A stretch of 44,383 nt of DNA from Pedobacter agri PB92 (lineage in GTDB: Bacteria > Bacteroidota > Bacteroidia > Sphingobacteriales > Sphingobacteriaceae). Below are positions 9,110-17,104 of this stretch, in pieces. The stretch lies in assembly GCF_000258495.1 (NCBI RefSeq), contig NZ_AJLG01000012.1:1-44383 (forward strand), in the 5' to 3' direction. The position numbers were made by a program, and so were the translations under genes. Each line of letters opens with the position of its first letter. Within the stretch, counting starts at the first letter, position 1. The notes under the pieces are model-generated. The model had not been told where the DNA came from. It did not search any database and worked only from the letters and a program-made list of their open reading frames with translations.

Positions 9110-9910
9110 ATGGAAAAAATGAATATCCTGGAAGCTTTGCCAGTGGCAGAGCTCTCCAGACTTGGGCTTTATGAGGATGGCAAGCATTTGCTATCCGTGG
9201 AAGATATTACTGCCTTGCTCGCAGGGAGACGTACTTCGCTGGTCAACTTAAAAAACCTGATTGGTGAGGCTTTCACTATTGAAAGCCTGGATGTGAAACT
9301 TTCCCTCCACCAGAGTGAGCGTTGGGGTGATGAGCTCATGCTCCATCCGATCTATAAAGAAATTACAATGGCTAAGGGAATGACTGAGGAAGAGCTGTGG
9401 CCGATATTGACAGGTGAGCAAACCAATCTGGTTAAGGTCGTTCACGATGCTGAAACAGGAGCAGATCAAACCCTTGTATTTGAATATGATGGCGAAACGA
9501 AAGAATTTATCTCTTATGATCCCCAAAGGGTAATGGTACCGTTTCAGGTTAATGGTGAAAAACTTGCTCAGCAACAGCGTCAGGATTTTGCGCATGGAAA
9601 AATTGTTGAGCTCAGCGATGGAACTAAGTTTCAGTATATCTCTTCGCTTCCTAAAGGGATTATATCCACCCGCTCAGCTTTGATTTTTTCAATGTCTGAT
9701 GGAGAGAAGTCGCCATGTTTTCTCTTAGAAAATATTGCGGCATTGAAGATATCCACCGCTCAGGAGCAGCCTTTCTCACCGGCATTTGAAGCTGCATTTT
9801 TGGAAATGAGGAAATCGGAAGGCGTACAATCAGAACAACAGGTGCAAGTTGAGCTTGAATATCTGAAAAAGGATTATTATAGCCCTCTGGGCCTGGGATC
9901 GAGCCGGTAA
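9110..9910 (+). CDS. DUF4099/DUF3945-like protein of Bacteroidota mobile elements
   Basis: 266 residues, soluble. The pattern resembles DUF4099-DUF3945 proteins that are common on Bacteroidota plasmids and ICEs: a repeated 'LLAGRRTSLVNLK ... LTGEQTNLVKVV' theme at about residues 35-48 and 100-112, then a VNGEKLAQQQRQDFAHGKIV segment (about 148-167). Biochemical function is unknown for this family. It begins 8 nt after the ArdC-like gene and is probably cotranscribed. A second in-frame ATG lies three codons downstream. Domain naming is from memory of the family pattern, not from a search. Confidence 0.65.
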   Translation: MEKMNILEALPVAELSRLGLYEDGKHLLSVEDITALLAGRRTSLVNLKNLIGEAFTIESLDVKLSLHQSERWGDELMLHPIYKEITMAKGMTEEELWPILTGEQTNLVKVVHDAETGADQTLVFEYDGETKEFISYDPQRVMVPFQVNGEKLAQQQRQDFAHGKIVELSDGTKFQYISSLPKGIISTRSALIFSMSDGEKSPCFLLENIAALKISTAQEQPFSPAFEAAFLEMRKSEGVQSEQQVQVELEYLKKDYYSPLGLGSSR

Positions 9911-9919
9911 GTGGAAGCG

Positions 9920-10354
9920 ATGTGGACAGAAGTTGATGGGTTTCGCTATTATATTCCGTCGGATCTTCCGGAAGTGGCCATTAAGCATGCGTATCTTTTC
10001 TATGAAAAAAGGGATGTGCCGTTTAAACTGATTGACAAAAATATATCTTCCGATAACGCGATTGCCATAGTTTTGCTCGGCATCTGTCCGGATATGGAAA
10101 CCATTTTAGTTATTGCCGGACTTTTTTTCAATGCAAGATTTAAGACTGGATTCGGGAAGGATCTTCCGGCACGGGTGTTAACATGCCGGGTTTCCCTCTG
10201 GCTTGAAAATACCGATGCTCTATTTTTGCTGGTATCTACCCGCATTCATTTTTGTTACCGGTCAAAGGCGTTTTCATGTCCCGTTGAAATGTTTTCATTA
10301 AGCAGATTTTGCAGGATTTCGGGTTTTAGAACTAACCTGAATATCTTCCTTTAA
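9920..10354 (+). CDS. Hypothetical protein, possibly degraded at the 3' end
   Basis: ATG 9920 is used in place of the GTG at 9911. The first about 70 residues look like real protein (FRYYIPSDLPEVAIKHAYLFYEKRDVP, then a hydrophobic LLGICPDMETILVIAGLFF). From about residue 85 the composition changes to Ser, Arg, Cys and Phe in an order typical of non-coding DNA read as protein, ending in NLNIFL. A T7 run sits at the change point (about 10121-10127), but neither other frame continues for long. The gene may be a decayed remnant or a lineage-specific protein. No family is recognised. Confidence 0.4.
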   Translation: MWTEVDGFRYYIPSDLPEVAIKHAYLFYEKRDVPFKLIDKNISSDNAIAIVLLGICPDMETILVIAGLFFNARFKTGFGKDLPARVLTCRVSLWLENTDALFLLVSTRIHFCYRSKAFSCPVEMFSLSRFCRISGFRTNLNIFL

Positions 10355-10413
10355 TTATATCTTCCAACCTATGATTTCGAATTTTCAAGCAGAACCAAAA
10401 CGTTAATGTCCGC

Positions 10414-10686
10414 GTGTTCGTTTTTGAGGTGAATGTAGACTATTACTATTACTGGCCATCTCCAAGGTTAGATGGAAAGGAACCCTTAGCTGTTCACCTT
10501 GAGTTTCGTTCAAAGTCCACTATCATTTCCCCAACCGGATATAAATCACACTTTCTTTTCTCGGCCATTCTAAGGGAATGTGGATATACTTCTATCCAGG
10601 GCCTCTGTACTGTCCTTGGCGAGCATTTGGCCAGAGAGAATGGATACCATCCCCCCGAGCCTAAGCAGCAGCTCAGGCTTTTTTAA
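10414..10686 (+). CDS. Hypothetical small protein, start uncertain
   Basis: About 90 residues with convincing composition (VNVDYYYYWPSPRLDGKEPLAVHLEFRS ... then CGYTSIQGLC, PPEPKQQLRLF). The only conventional start in frame is GTG 10414; the frame is open back to 10375. Eleven codons starting at ATG 10371 (MISNFQAEPKR) run in another frame and stop at TAA 10404. Removing one T at 10403-10404 would join them to this frame, giving a protein with a natural ATG start. It could therefore be a frameshifted gene or one using GTG. No family is recognised. Confidence 0.5.
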   Translation: MFVFEVNVDYYYYWPSPRLDGKEPLAVHLEFRSKSTIISPTGYKSHFLFSAILRECGYTSIQGLCTVLGEHLARENGYHPPEPKQQLRLF

Positions 10687-10713
10687 TTTATTAACTACAA
10701 TTCAATATTATTT

Positions 10714-11574
10714 ATGAATGAGCAAAATTTAGAATACCTTAAAAAAAGCCTTGATTATCTTGGCTTTGGAACAAAGTTGAACGATGTGCTCGAGTCAGCA
10801 ATCTCAAGGGAAATTCCTGCCTTTACACTTGGCATAAATCAAAGTTACACCCCTGCGCAGGCGCAAAAGGGGACCACAGTTGGCAGTGATCAAATGCGGG
10901 TGCTGCTCAATTTTAACCGTTCCAAGCAAAGTGACATGTATTTTCTAAACGATTATGAGGTGACGCTGCTCAAAGCTGGAGGTGCTTTGCCGATTAAACA
11001 AGTCTTCGATTTGGAAAGAGACAACCGAATCACCGCTTTACAAGCTTATAAATTATTATCAGGAAACTCTCTAGAGCGTGATGTTTATTCGAAAAGCGAA
11101 AGCGGTGAAGCAACTGAAAAGAAAAAAGTGTGGTTTAAGCTGAGCTTAGATGTTCAGGATGCCTATGGTAACCATCCGCTGAAAAAGTTTTATCCCGAGT
11201 TTAAATTTGACCTGTCTGAATCAATCGATAAATATCCATTTAAGGGGTTAACCGAAACCGGAAAGGAAGGCATGATGAGGATGTTGAGGAATGGTAATCT
11301 TGCCCAGGCCGATATTGTTATAGGAAAAAAATCTGTCGCCGTATTTGTTACAGCAAATCCACAGTTCAAAGGGCTTGATGTTTATGATAAATCTATGGCC
11401 ACGATCCGACAGGATGAAATATTTCCTAAAAAAGTTGAGGAGAATAAGGCTGACGTTGTTGAATCAAAAGAGACTGCATTGGCGAAAGAAATCAATACCA
11501 GAACGAGTGAGGATAGGTTTCCCTGGGAAGATGGCCAGAATTTAAGTTCGTCTGGCGAAGGTATAGAGCGTTAA
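10714..11574 (+). CDS. Element-encoded hypothetical protein, DUF3945-associated type
   Basis: 286 residues, soluble, acidic at the C-terminus. The N-terminus (EQNLEYLKKSLDYLGFGTKL), the middle (VLLNFNRSKQSDMYFLNDYEVTL) and the segment VFVTANPQFKGLDVYDKSM recall a family often encoded on Bacteroidota conjugative elements beside DUF3945 genes. Its function is unknown. The C-terminal 50 residues are likely disordered and end in a WEDGQNLSSSGEG motif. This is the last gene of the long plus-strand series before a spacer with a strong hairpin, so it may end the transcript. Confidence 0.65.
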   Translation: MNEQNLEYLKKSLDYLGFGTKLNDVLESAISREIPAFTLGINQSYTPAQAQKGTTVGSDQMRVLLNFNRSKQSDMYFLNDYEVTLLKAGGALPIKQVFDLERDNRITALQAYKLLSGNSLERDVYSKSESGEATEKKKVWFKLSLDVQDAYGNHPLKKFYPEFKFDLSESIDKYPFKGLTETGKEGMMRMLRNGNLAQADIVIGKKSVAVFVTANPQFKGLDVYDKSMATIRQDEIFPKKVEENKADVVESKETALAKEINTRTSEDRFPWEDGQNLSSSGEGIER

Positions 11575-11640
11575 CTGCAGACACAATTTGAAATTTACCA
11601 GTTGAGCCAAGTAAGAATGGCTCAAAACATTCGGTTAATA

Positions 11641-11672
11641 ATAGATGGTCACCAGTAATGGTGGCCATCTAT
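11641..11672 (+). terminator. Strong hairpin after the accessory gene run
   Basis: Arms ATAGATGGTCACC and GGTGGCCATCTAT pair over 13 bp (one G-T wobble) around the loop AGTAAT. It lies 67 nt after the stop of the 286-residue gene. No good T run follows (ATCTTGTATTG), so it may be a weak terminator, an RNA-stabilising 3' hairpin, or a protein-binding site. The rest of the 11575-11846 spacer shows no gene. Confidence 0.5.
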
Positions 11673-11846
11673 ATCTTGTATTGATGAATGATTACAAGGA
11701 TTCCTTTTAGAGATTTTAGTGAATGTTTGGCTATACAAGCGGGCATTCAGGAAATCACTTATTCTGGGTATGGTATTACTTCTGGAAATAAGGAAAAGCA
11801 AAACTCGCAACTATGCGCAGAAATTCACTTTTAAATTTAATACATA

Positions 11847-12134
11847 ATGTCTATGGAGCAAGAGATTACAAAGGACGACCTGCATCAGTTTAGCCTGTTG
11901 TTGACAAACGTCCTACGGGAAGAAATTAGAAAAATACAAATACCAACATCTGTTCCGGAACCATTACAGGACTGGATTAAAACGACGAAAGTCCGTAAGC
12001 TGCTGGATATGTCACCCGGAACTGTCCAAAACTTAAGGATTGAAGGTAAGGTGCGTTATAAAAAGATCATGGGTACTTATTACTATAATCTAGCGGACTT
12101 GGAAAAACTTTTTAAAGATCGAAAGAATGAATAG
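11847..12134 (+). CDS. Excisionase-like helix-turn-helix DNA-binding protein
   Basis: 95 residues. An N-terminal helical region (about 1-45) precedes a MerR/Xis-like winged HTH: WIKTTKVRKLLDMSPGTVQNLRIEGK, then a wing VRYKKIMGTYYYNLADLEKLF (about 48-90). Such small HTH proteins in Bacteroidota elements act as excision or transfer regulators. Here it lies close to the integrase and overlaps the next gene by 8 nt. A second ATG two codons downstream is equally possible as start. The role as an element regulator is inferred. Confidence 0.75.
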   Translation: MSMEQEITKDDLHQFSLLLTNVLREEIRKIQIPTSVPEPLQDWIKTTKVRKLLDMSPGTVQNLRIEGKVRYKKIMGTYYYNLADLEKLFKDRKNE

Positions 12135-12408
12135 TGAAGAGACGATAAAGAAAATTCAGGCGCTTATGAATGATGAAAACTTAAATATCTACCATCTTGT
12201 AATGATGTTAGCCATATTGCAACTTGCTTATTTTCAGTGTGAAGTTAAGGTTATACATGTGAGCCGTCGAAATATAATGAAGTTAGCCCATTTACAAAGT
12301 TTGCCAACCTATCACAAATATTTGAAACAGTTGCAAGCGCTTGGATATATTGAATATTTTCCATCATACCATCCGGGATATAAGAGTACTATAAAACTTA
12401 AATTTTAA
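12127..12408 (+). CDS. Small helical protein paired with the HTH regulator
   Basis: 93 residues, basic in its second half. The helical middle followed by SRRNIMKLAHLQSLPTYHKYLKQLQALGYIEYFPSYHPGYKSTIKL reads like a winged helix-turn-helix: a recognition helix with PTYHKYLKQL, then a beta wing. The family is not one I can name. The start is inside the end of the HTH gene (ATGAATAG overlap), so the two are translated together. It probably helps control excision or transfer; that role is a guess from context. Confidence 0.6.
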   Translation: MNSEETIKKIQALMNDENLNIYHLVMMLAILQLAYFQCEVKVIHVSRRNIMKLAHLQSLPTYHKYLKQLQALGYIEYFPSYHPGYKSTIKLKF

Positions 12409-12415
12409 CCAAGAA

Positions 12416-12448
12416 AAAAGATCCTGAGCCAACAAGTCAGGATCTTTT
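12416..12448. terminator. Bidirectional terminator between regulator pair and integrase
   Basis: Perfect 12-bp arms AAAAGATCCTGA / TCAGGATCTTTT with a 9-nt loop, flanked by A-rich and T-rich ends. It separates the convergent 93-residue gene (stop at 12408) and the integrase gene (stop at 12465). Confidence 0.85.
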
Positions 12449-12464
12449 AGATGACGACAGTAGA

Positions 12465-13832
12465 TTAAATCGGATTGGCGAGTCGTTCCTCGATTTGCGC
12501 TTTGAGCCTTTCCATTTCTTGCATAAGCTCTTCCAAGCTCATATTCCGGTCTTGTAGCTCGCCTTTATCCAGGCTTATGTTCTTACGTTTCTCTATTGTA
12601 AGTTCGAGTGTTTGCATTTCGGCATGTACAAAATCTTTTTCTGTTATTGCATATTCCTCCGTTTGCTTCACAGTGGCATGACCAAGCATTTCCTTCACTG
12701 CTACAATCGAAACACCATTATTTAAGGCTACGGTGATGGCAAATGTCCGCCTGGCCATATGTGTGTGGAGATCAGGAATGAATAAGTCGCTCATTTTTAA
12801 TGCACAAATTGTGGCGATTTCCTTTAGATAGGCATTCATTTTTTGATTTGATATCACTGGCATTGCCCTACCGGTAGATTGGCAAAAGGGATGGATCTCG
12901 TATTTTTTCAGTAGCCGTATCGGGGTAGGCAGAAGCGGAACATCAAAGTCTGATTTTGTTTTGACTCTCATGGAATCAATATACAGCTTTCCTGCGCGGT
13001 CTTTTATAATATCTTTTTTCTTAAGGTTTCTTACATCTGCATACGCCAGACCCGTATAGCATTGAAAAATGAAAATATCCCTGACTTCTGAAAGTCTTTC
13101 AATGCTAAAAGGATATTCTTCAATCACCCGAAGAGCTTCCCATGTCAGCGGATTTTTTTTATTCTTTAGCTTTTTTCTCTTATACCTCGCAAAAGGATCA
13201 TCTCTGATTATTTTTTTGTCTTTTGCAATTAAAACAATCTTTTTGAAATTGGCTATGTACTTCAAGGCCGTGTTGTGCGCACATTTCCTTACTGTTTTAA
13301 GATAGAACTCATAGTCTTTGGCAAATTGGTAATCAATGTGGGCAAATTCGAGATCATCCCTGTCATATTTAAATTTGATAAATTCAGCCACGTGTGATTT
13401 CGCTGTTACATAACGCTCATAAGTACCGGGCGCGAAATCTAAATTTGGATTTTCTTTGGTACGAACCAAGGCCTTCATCTGGTCATTATGTACCTGAAAT
13501 TCCTCTAAAACCTTGGTTTTATTTCCACTTCTTCCATTTATAATGTCAATAATATCCTGAGCGGATATTGGCATTTCTTCTCTGAGTAAGGTCTCTCTGG
13601 CCTTGAAAACTTCAATTTCTTTGGATTGGAGATAGGTGTTAAGTATCCGTGCATCTTCCTTAGTTCCTATTGCTCGCCCCAATTTTTGATCCCACCTATC
13701 TGCTGGCCATTTTCTCTTTGTTGAGTTTTCCCTAGCAATCCCATCAACCAGTACACGCAAATATATGTACCGAATCTTTTGTGGTTTTCTCGGTGTCTTT
13801 TGAAAAAAAAACACACTTACATCTTGTAACAT
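12465..13832 (-). CDS. Tyrosine site-specific recombinase (ICE integrase)
   Basis: 455 residues. The N-terminal part (about 1-90) is the arm-binding region, a SAM-like core-binding domain spans about 105-215, and the catalytic domain about 225-395. Visible catalytic residues are H358 and R361 (HMARR), H385 (LGHAT) and nucleophile Y394 (TEEYA). The position usually held by the first catalytic Arg reads CYTGLAYADVRNL, with Ala, as in many Bacteroidota integrases related to IntDOT, which also lack that Arg. A 60-residue tail with a coiled coil (LEELMQEMERLKAQIEE) follows Tyr. It is transcribed away from tRNA-Ser, its likely attachment site. Confidence 0.9.
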   Translation of the reverse strand: MLQDVSVFFFQKTPRKPQKIRYIYLRVLVDGIARENSTKRKWPADRWDQKLGRAIGTKEDARILNTYLQSKEIEVFKARETLLREEMPISAQDIIDIINGRSGNKTKVLEEFQVHNDQMKALVRTKENPNLDFAPGTYERYVTAKSHVAEFIKFKYDRDDLEFAHIDYQFAKDYEFYLKTVRKCAHNTALKYIANFKKIVLIAKDKKIIRDDPFARYKRKKLKNKKNPLTWEALRVIEEYPFSIERLSEVRDIFIFQCYTGLAYADVRNLKKKDIIKDRAGKLYIDSMRVKTKSDFDVPLLPTPIRLLKKYEIHPFCQSTGRAMPVISNQKMNAYLKEIATICALKMSDLFIPDLHTHMARRTFAITVALNNGVSIVAVKEMLGHATVKQTEEYAITEKDFVHAEMQTLELTIEKRKNISLDKGELQDRNMSLEELMQEMERLKAQIEERLANPI

Positions 13833-14245
<413 letters not shown>

Positions 14246-14248
14246 GGA

Positions 14249-14493
14249 TTATATAATGTTTTGTTCTTTCAAATAAATGTAACCATTTACTGATTTGTAA
14301 TATTGTTCTCTTTTTTGAAAGCCTCACTTCTTGTACCAAACACTTCGTAAAAATGAATGATAAAAGGTCTTCTTCCTTTTGTTGATTTCACATCTCCCTT
14401 ATTATGCTTAATCAATCTCAAATCTAGGTTTTCGGTACTACCGTAATAATATCTTCCGTCTTTTAAGCTTTTTAAAATGTAACTATAAAACAT
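14249..14493 (-). pseudogene. GIY-YIG nuclease domain gene, frameshifted
   Basis: The N-terminal 60 residues are a clear GIY-YIG domain: YSYILKS (the GIY strand), GRYYYGSTENLDLRLIKHNKG (the YIG strand and catalytic Arg), RRPFIIHFYEVFGTRSEAFKK. The open frame then runs into ENNITNQ and stops at 14287. Adding one A to the A6 run (plus-strand T6 at 14311-14316) restores the family-like ending (KREQYYKSVNGYIYLKEQ) and a stop at 14249-14251, 3 nt from the tRNA. The full length would be about 81 residues, normal for the family. Either the gene is dead or a base was lost in sequencing. It lies between two copies of a tRNA-Ser segment. Confidence 0.75.
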
Positions 14494-14541
14494 AACACAT
14501 TTTAAGCAAGTATACTACTTTTTTAAAAAGTTGTAGTAAAT

Positions 14542-14603
14542 TTTCCAAGCGTGCTCGATCGACCACTCCCCATAGGGGTCCTTTGGATAGACACCTTCCC
14601 GGA
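14542..14603 (-). pseudogene. tRNA-Ser 5'-half remnant with palindromic insert
   Basis: Reading the minus strand, an acceptor-like GGGAAGGTGTC (compare GGAGAGGTGTC in the intact gene) is followed by a 21-nt insert. The D-arm to anticodon sequence identical to the intact tRNA (14542-14568) then follows and breaks off in the anticodon loop. No T-arm or 3' half follows. The insert (14569-14589) helps build two small palindromes, CCCCATAGGGG (14568-14578) and TCCTTTGGA (14579-14587). It is not a functional tRNA. Confidence 0.75.
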
Positions 14604-14631
14604 ATGGATTGCAAAAATATATTTTTTATTC

Positions 14632-14666
14632 AAAAAAAATGCTCCCAAAATGAATTGGAAGCATTT
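14632..14666 (-). terminator. Terminator of the pyruvate kinase transcript
   Basis: On the minus strand AAATGCTTCC pairs with GGGAGCATTT (10-bp stem with one mismatch, 10-nt loop) and is followed by an eight-T run. It begins 21 nt after the pyk stop codon. Confidence 0.85.
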
Positions 14667-14687
14667 ATTATTTTAATGATGTTGGAA

Positions 14688-16117
14688 TTAATCAACAACC
14701 GTAATTTTTAACATATTGGTTTTACCTTTAGCCTCAATTGGAATCGCAGCGGTGTTAATTAAAATATCACCTTGTTTAACCAATTTCTTGCTTTTTAAGA
14801 ATTCGTTAACTTCAATAATGGTGTTATCTGTGCTTTCCCACTTATCATAGTAAAAACCTCTAACTCCCCAAAGTAAGCTCACTGCATTTAAAAGCGCTCT
14901 ATTGCTTGTAAAAATGAATGTTAAGGCCTCTGGTCTGTGACTAGAAATTTCAAAAGCTGTATAGCCACTCAATGTCATCGAAACAATACCAACTGCATTG
15001 GTTTGCTTAGCTAAGAAACAAGCAGAGTCACAGATTGCATCGCTTAAAAACGAAGGTGATTTCGGTTTAAGGAATTTATCAGGATTGAATGGATAGTTAT
15101 TCTGCTCAATGTTTTGAATAATTTTTGCATCGTTTCGATCACGATCAATGGAAATTCTCCAACTGAAGTTTCACCACTTAACATCACAGCATCAGCACCA
15201 TCTAAAACAGAGTTAGCCACATCGTTTACTTCAGCACGAGTAGGGCGAGGTGTCGTGATCATGCTTTCTAACATCTGCGTTGCTACGATTACAGGTTTTG
15301 AAGCTGCTCTACATTTGGCAACAATCATTTTCTGTAACAAAGGAACTTCCTCCATCGGACATTCTACACCCAAATCTCCACGGGCAACCATAATACCATC
15401 CGTTACGGCGATGATTTCATCAATGTTCGCAATGGCTTCTGGTTTTTCAATTTTTGCAATTACACGAGCTGTTTTGCCACGTTCAGCAATAATATTTTTA
15501 AGTTCGATAATATCTTCAGCTTTACGAACGAAAGACAAACCGATCCATTCTACATCATTTTCAAGAACAAATTCTAAATTTTCACGATCTTCTGGAGTTA
15601 AAGACGGAATAGAAACTTTAGTATTTGGAAGGTTTACCCCTTTTCTTGAAGTTAAAATTCCACCGTGAACAATCTCGCAAACCACTTCATCTTTAAGATT
15701 GGTTGATAAAACTTTCATTTGTAGCTTACCGTCATCCAAAAGAATGATTTCGCCTGCCTGAACATCCTGAGGGAAGTTTTGATAAGTGATATAAATACGC
15801 TCTTCATTACCAATACATTCTTGAGTAGTGATAATGGTAGTTTTACCGTTAATCAGGTTAATTCCACCTTCTTTTACTAATCCGATACGAATTTTCGGAC
15901 CTTGTAAATCAGCAAGAATACCAACGTTATAATCGTATTTCTTGTTTAAATCGCGGATGGTGTCTAAAACTGCCTGATGATCTGCCTGAGAACCATGTGA
16001 AAAATTCAGACGGCAAACATCCAAACCTGCGTTAAACATACTATATAATACATCTGGTTTTGCTGATGCCGGGCCAAGCGTGGCTACAATTTTAGTTCTG
16101 GAATGAAAAGGTTTCAT
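14688..16117 (-). CDS. pyk: Pyruvate kinase, with an apparent 1-nt frameshift
   Basis: Makes pyruvate and ATP from phosphoenolpyruvate and ADP. The N-terminal part has all the signatures: [29 protein letters not shown], the active-site [20 protein letters not shown] and ATQMLESM. After about residue 331 the frame goes wrong and stops at 15044. The remaining 145 residues ([22 protein letters not shown] ... [14 protein letters not shown] ... NMLKITVVD) continue in another frame to 14688. One extra A in the A5 run (plus-strand T5 at 15122-15126) restores a normal 476-residue enzyme. Because the gene is central and every domain is well kept, a sequencing or assembly error is likely; a recent real mutation cannot be excluded. 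Confidence 0.92.
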
Positions 16118-16136
16118 TTAATTAATTGATTTTAGC

Positions 16137-16188
16137 AATGCAGTTTCAGAAAGCGCTAATTAATTATCTAAAGTAATTAAACTGCATT
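16137..16188 (-). promoter_or_regulatory. Long stem-loop in the pyk leader
   Basis: Perfect 10-bp arms AATGCAGTTT (16137-16146) and AAACTGCATT (16179-16188) are separated by 32 nt. The inner end also contains complementary TAATTA-type segments that can extend the stem. It lies 20-71 nt upstream of the pyk start codon and downstream of the likely promoter, so it would be in the 5' leader. A regulatory or mRNA-stabilising role is inferred. Confidence 0.5.
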
Positions 16189-16231
16189 AAATTTTATATA
16201 TTTTGTTTTTTTGTTCGTTGTTTATAACCCT

Positions 16232-16254
16232 CAAATATAGTGTATTTAATACAC
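16232..16254 (-). promoter_or_regulatory. pyk promoter with a 15-bp palindromic operator
   Basis: On the minus strand TATATTTG (16239-16232) matches the Bacteroidota -7 element TAnnTTTG. Directly upstream is the perfect odd palindrome GTGTATTTAATACAC (16240-16254), which begins where a -33 TTG (16256-16254) could lie. Its place between the two promoter elements is where a repressor would bind. The -33 spacing (14 nt) is shorter than usual, so the -33 call is weak. Confidence 0.5.
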
Positions 16255-16268
16255 CAAGTATATAATTT

Positions 16269-16688
16269 TTATATTACCAAATTCTCTTTGCTTTTTAATT
16301 TAGTAGGGTCTATTTTTGCAGCTACCTGAATATCAGGTAGTTTGTTTAATCCGTTTATCAAATAATTGAGATCTTCCTTATCGATAAATTCTTTAATTAT
16401 AATAAAAAAATCAACATTTCCCATCTCCGGAACCAGTAATCCATCGCTGCTTCTGTTGCTAATCAGATAATATTCAACTTCTCCCTGCTCCACAAAAAAG
16501 TAATATTTCGAAAAAGACCAGGCAGGTTCATCAATGTTAAAAAATATTTCGTGGTCATCAATTTTCTCAAATTGCGTATTTAACCTCGTATTAATTTTGT
16601 GGCAAAGCACATAGTCTTTCAGGGGCGCAGTAATCGCAATTAGTATAAAATCAAGGTCTAACGTTAATTTCAGGTAAGTTCTGTTCAA
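16269..16688 (-). CDS. IPExxxVDY family protein
   Basis: 139 residues, soluble, of unknown function, from a family largely confined to Bacteroidota. The family motif appears as LLVPEMGNVDFFI (about residues 84-96). The N-terminal KLTLDLDFILIAITAPLKDYVLCHKIN and the aromatic KYYFFVEQGEVEYYLISN stretch are typical. The gene commonly sits between pyk and acpP in this phylum, as here. It is divergent from acpP with a 158-nt spacer and lies upstream of pyk in the same direction, but pyk has its own promoter in the 151-nt gap. Confidence 0.85.
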   Translation of the reverse strand: MNRTYLKLTLDLDFILIAITAPLKDYVLCHKINTRLNTQFEKIDDHEIFFNIDEPAWSFSKYYFFVEQGEVEYYLISNRSSDGLLVPEMGNVDFFIIIKEFIDKEDLNYLINGLNKLPDIQVAAKIDPTKLKSKENLVI

Positions 16689-16783
16689 ATCGAAATAAAT
16701 TATTTACAGAACGAAATTAAAAAACTAATTCTATATTCGCTGTGTTATTAAGACACCAAAAATACGTGTCGAAATAAAAACAT

Positions 16784-16813
16784 TTGAAAATTGTAAGAAT
16801 TTATTTTTCTTTG
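16784..16813 (+). promoter_or_regulatory. Candidate acpP promoter
   Basis: TTTCTTTG (16806-16813) matches the -7 element TAnnTTTG at all but one position, and a TTG (16784-16786) lies 19 nt upstream as a -33 element. Transcription would start near 16818-16820, giving a leader of about 28 nt before the acpP ATG. Confidence 0.45.
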
Positions 16814-16846
16814 CACAGAATTATTTAACCATTAAATTATAAAATT

Positions 16847-17083
16847 ATGTCTGATATTGCTTCAAGAGTTAAGGCTATTATCGTAGAAAAACTAGGTGTT
16901 GACGAAAGCGAAGTTACGCCAGAGGCTTCATTCACCAACGATTTAGGTGCAGATTCTTTAGATACCGTAGAGTTAATTATGGAATTTGAAAAAGAATTCA
17001 ATGTAGCTATTCCTGACGATCAGGCTGAAACCATCGGTACAGTTGGTCAAGCAATCGCTTATTTGGAAAAAAACGTTAAATAG
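16847..17083 (+). CDS. acpP: Acyl carrier protein
   Basis: 78 residues, highly acidic. The phosphopantetheine attachment site is S37 in [15 protein letters not shown]. It carries growing acyl chains in fatty-acid synthesis in the cytoplasm. Length and the final EAIAYLE-like helix ([12 protein letters not shown]) are normal. It is followed 21 nt later by fabF, a very conserved pairing, and its codon use is strongly biased as expected for an abundant protein. Confidence 0.97.
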   Translation: MSDIASRVKAIIVEKLGVDESEVTPEASFTNDLGADSLDTVELIMEFEKEFNVAIPDDQAETIGTVGQAIAYLEKNVK

Positions 17084-17104
17084 AATTACGCTTTTTCAGT
17101 ATAA

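Noticed and set aside
9911..9919. GTG start for the 9920 gene
   Set aside because: ATG 9920 is only three codons downstream and is the more usual start.
11575..11846. Possible CRISPR or tandem array in the spacer
   Set aside because: Only one hairpin is present; there are no repeated units.
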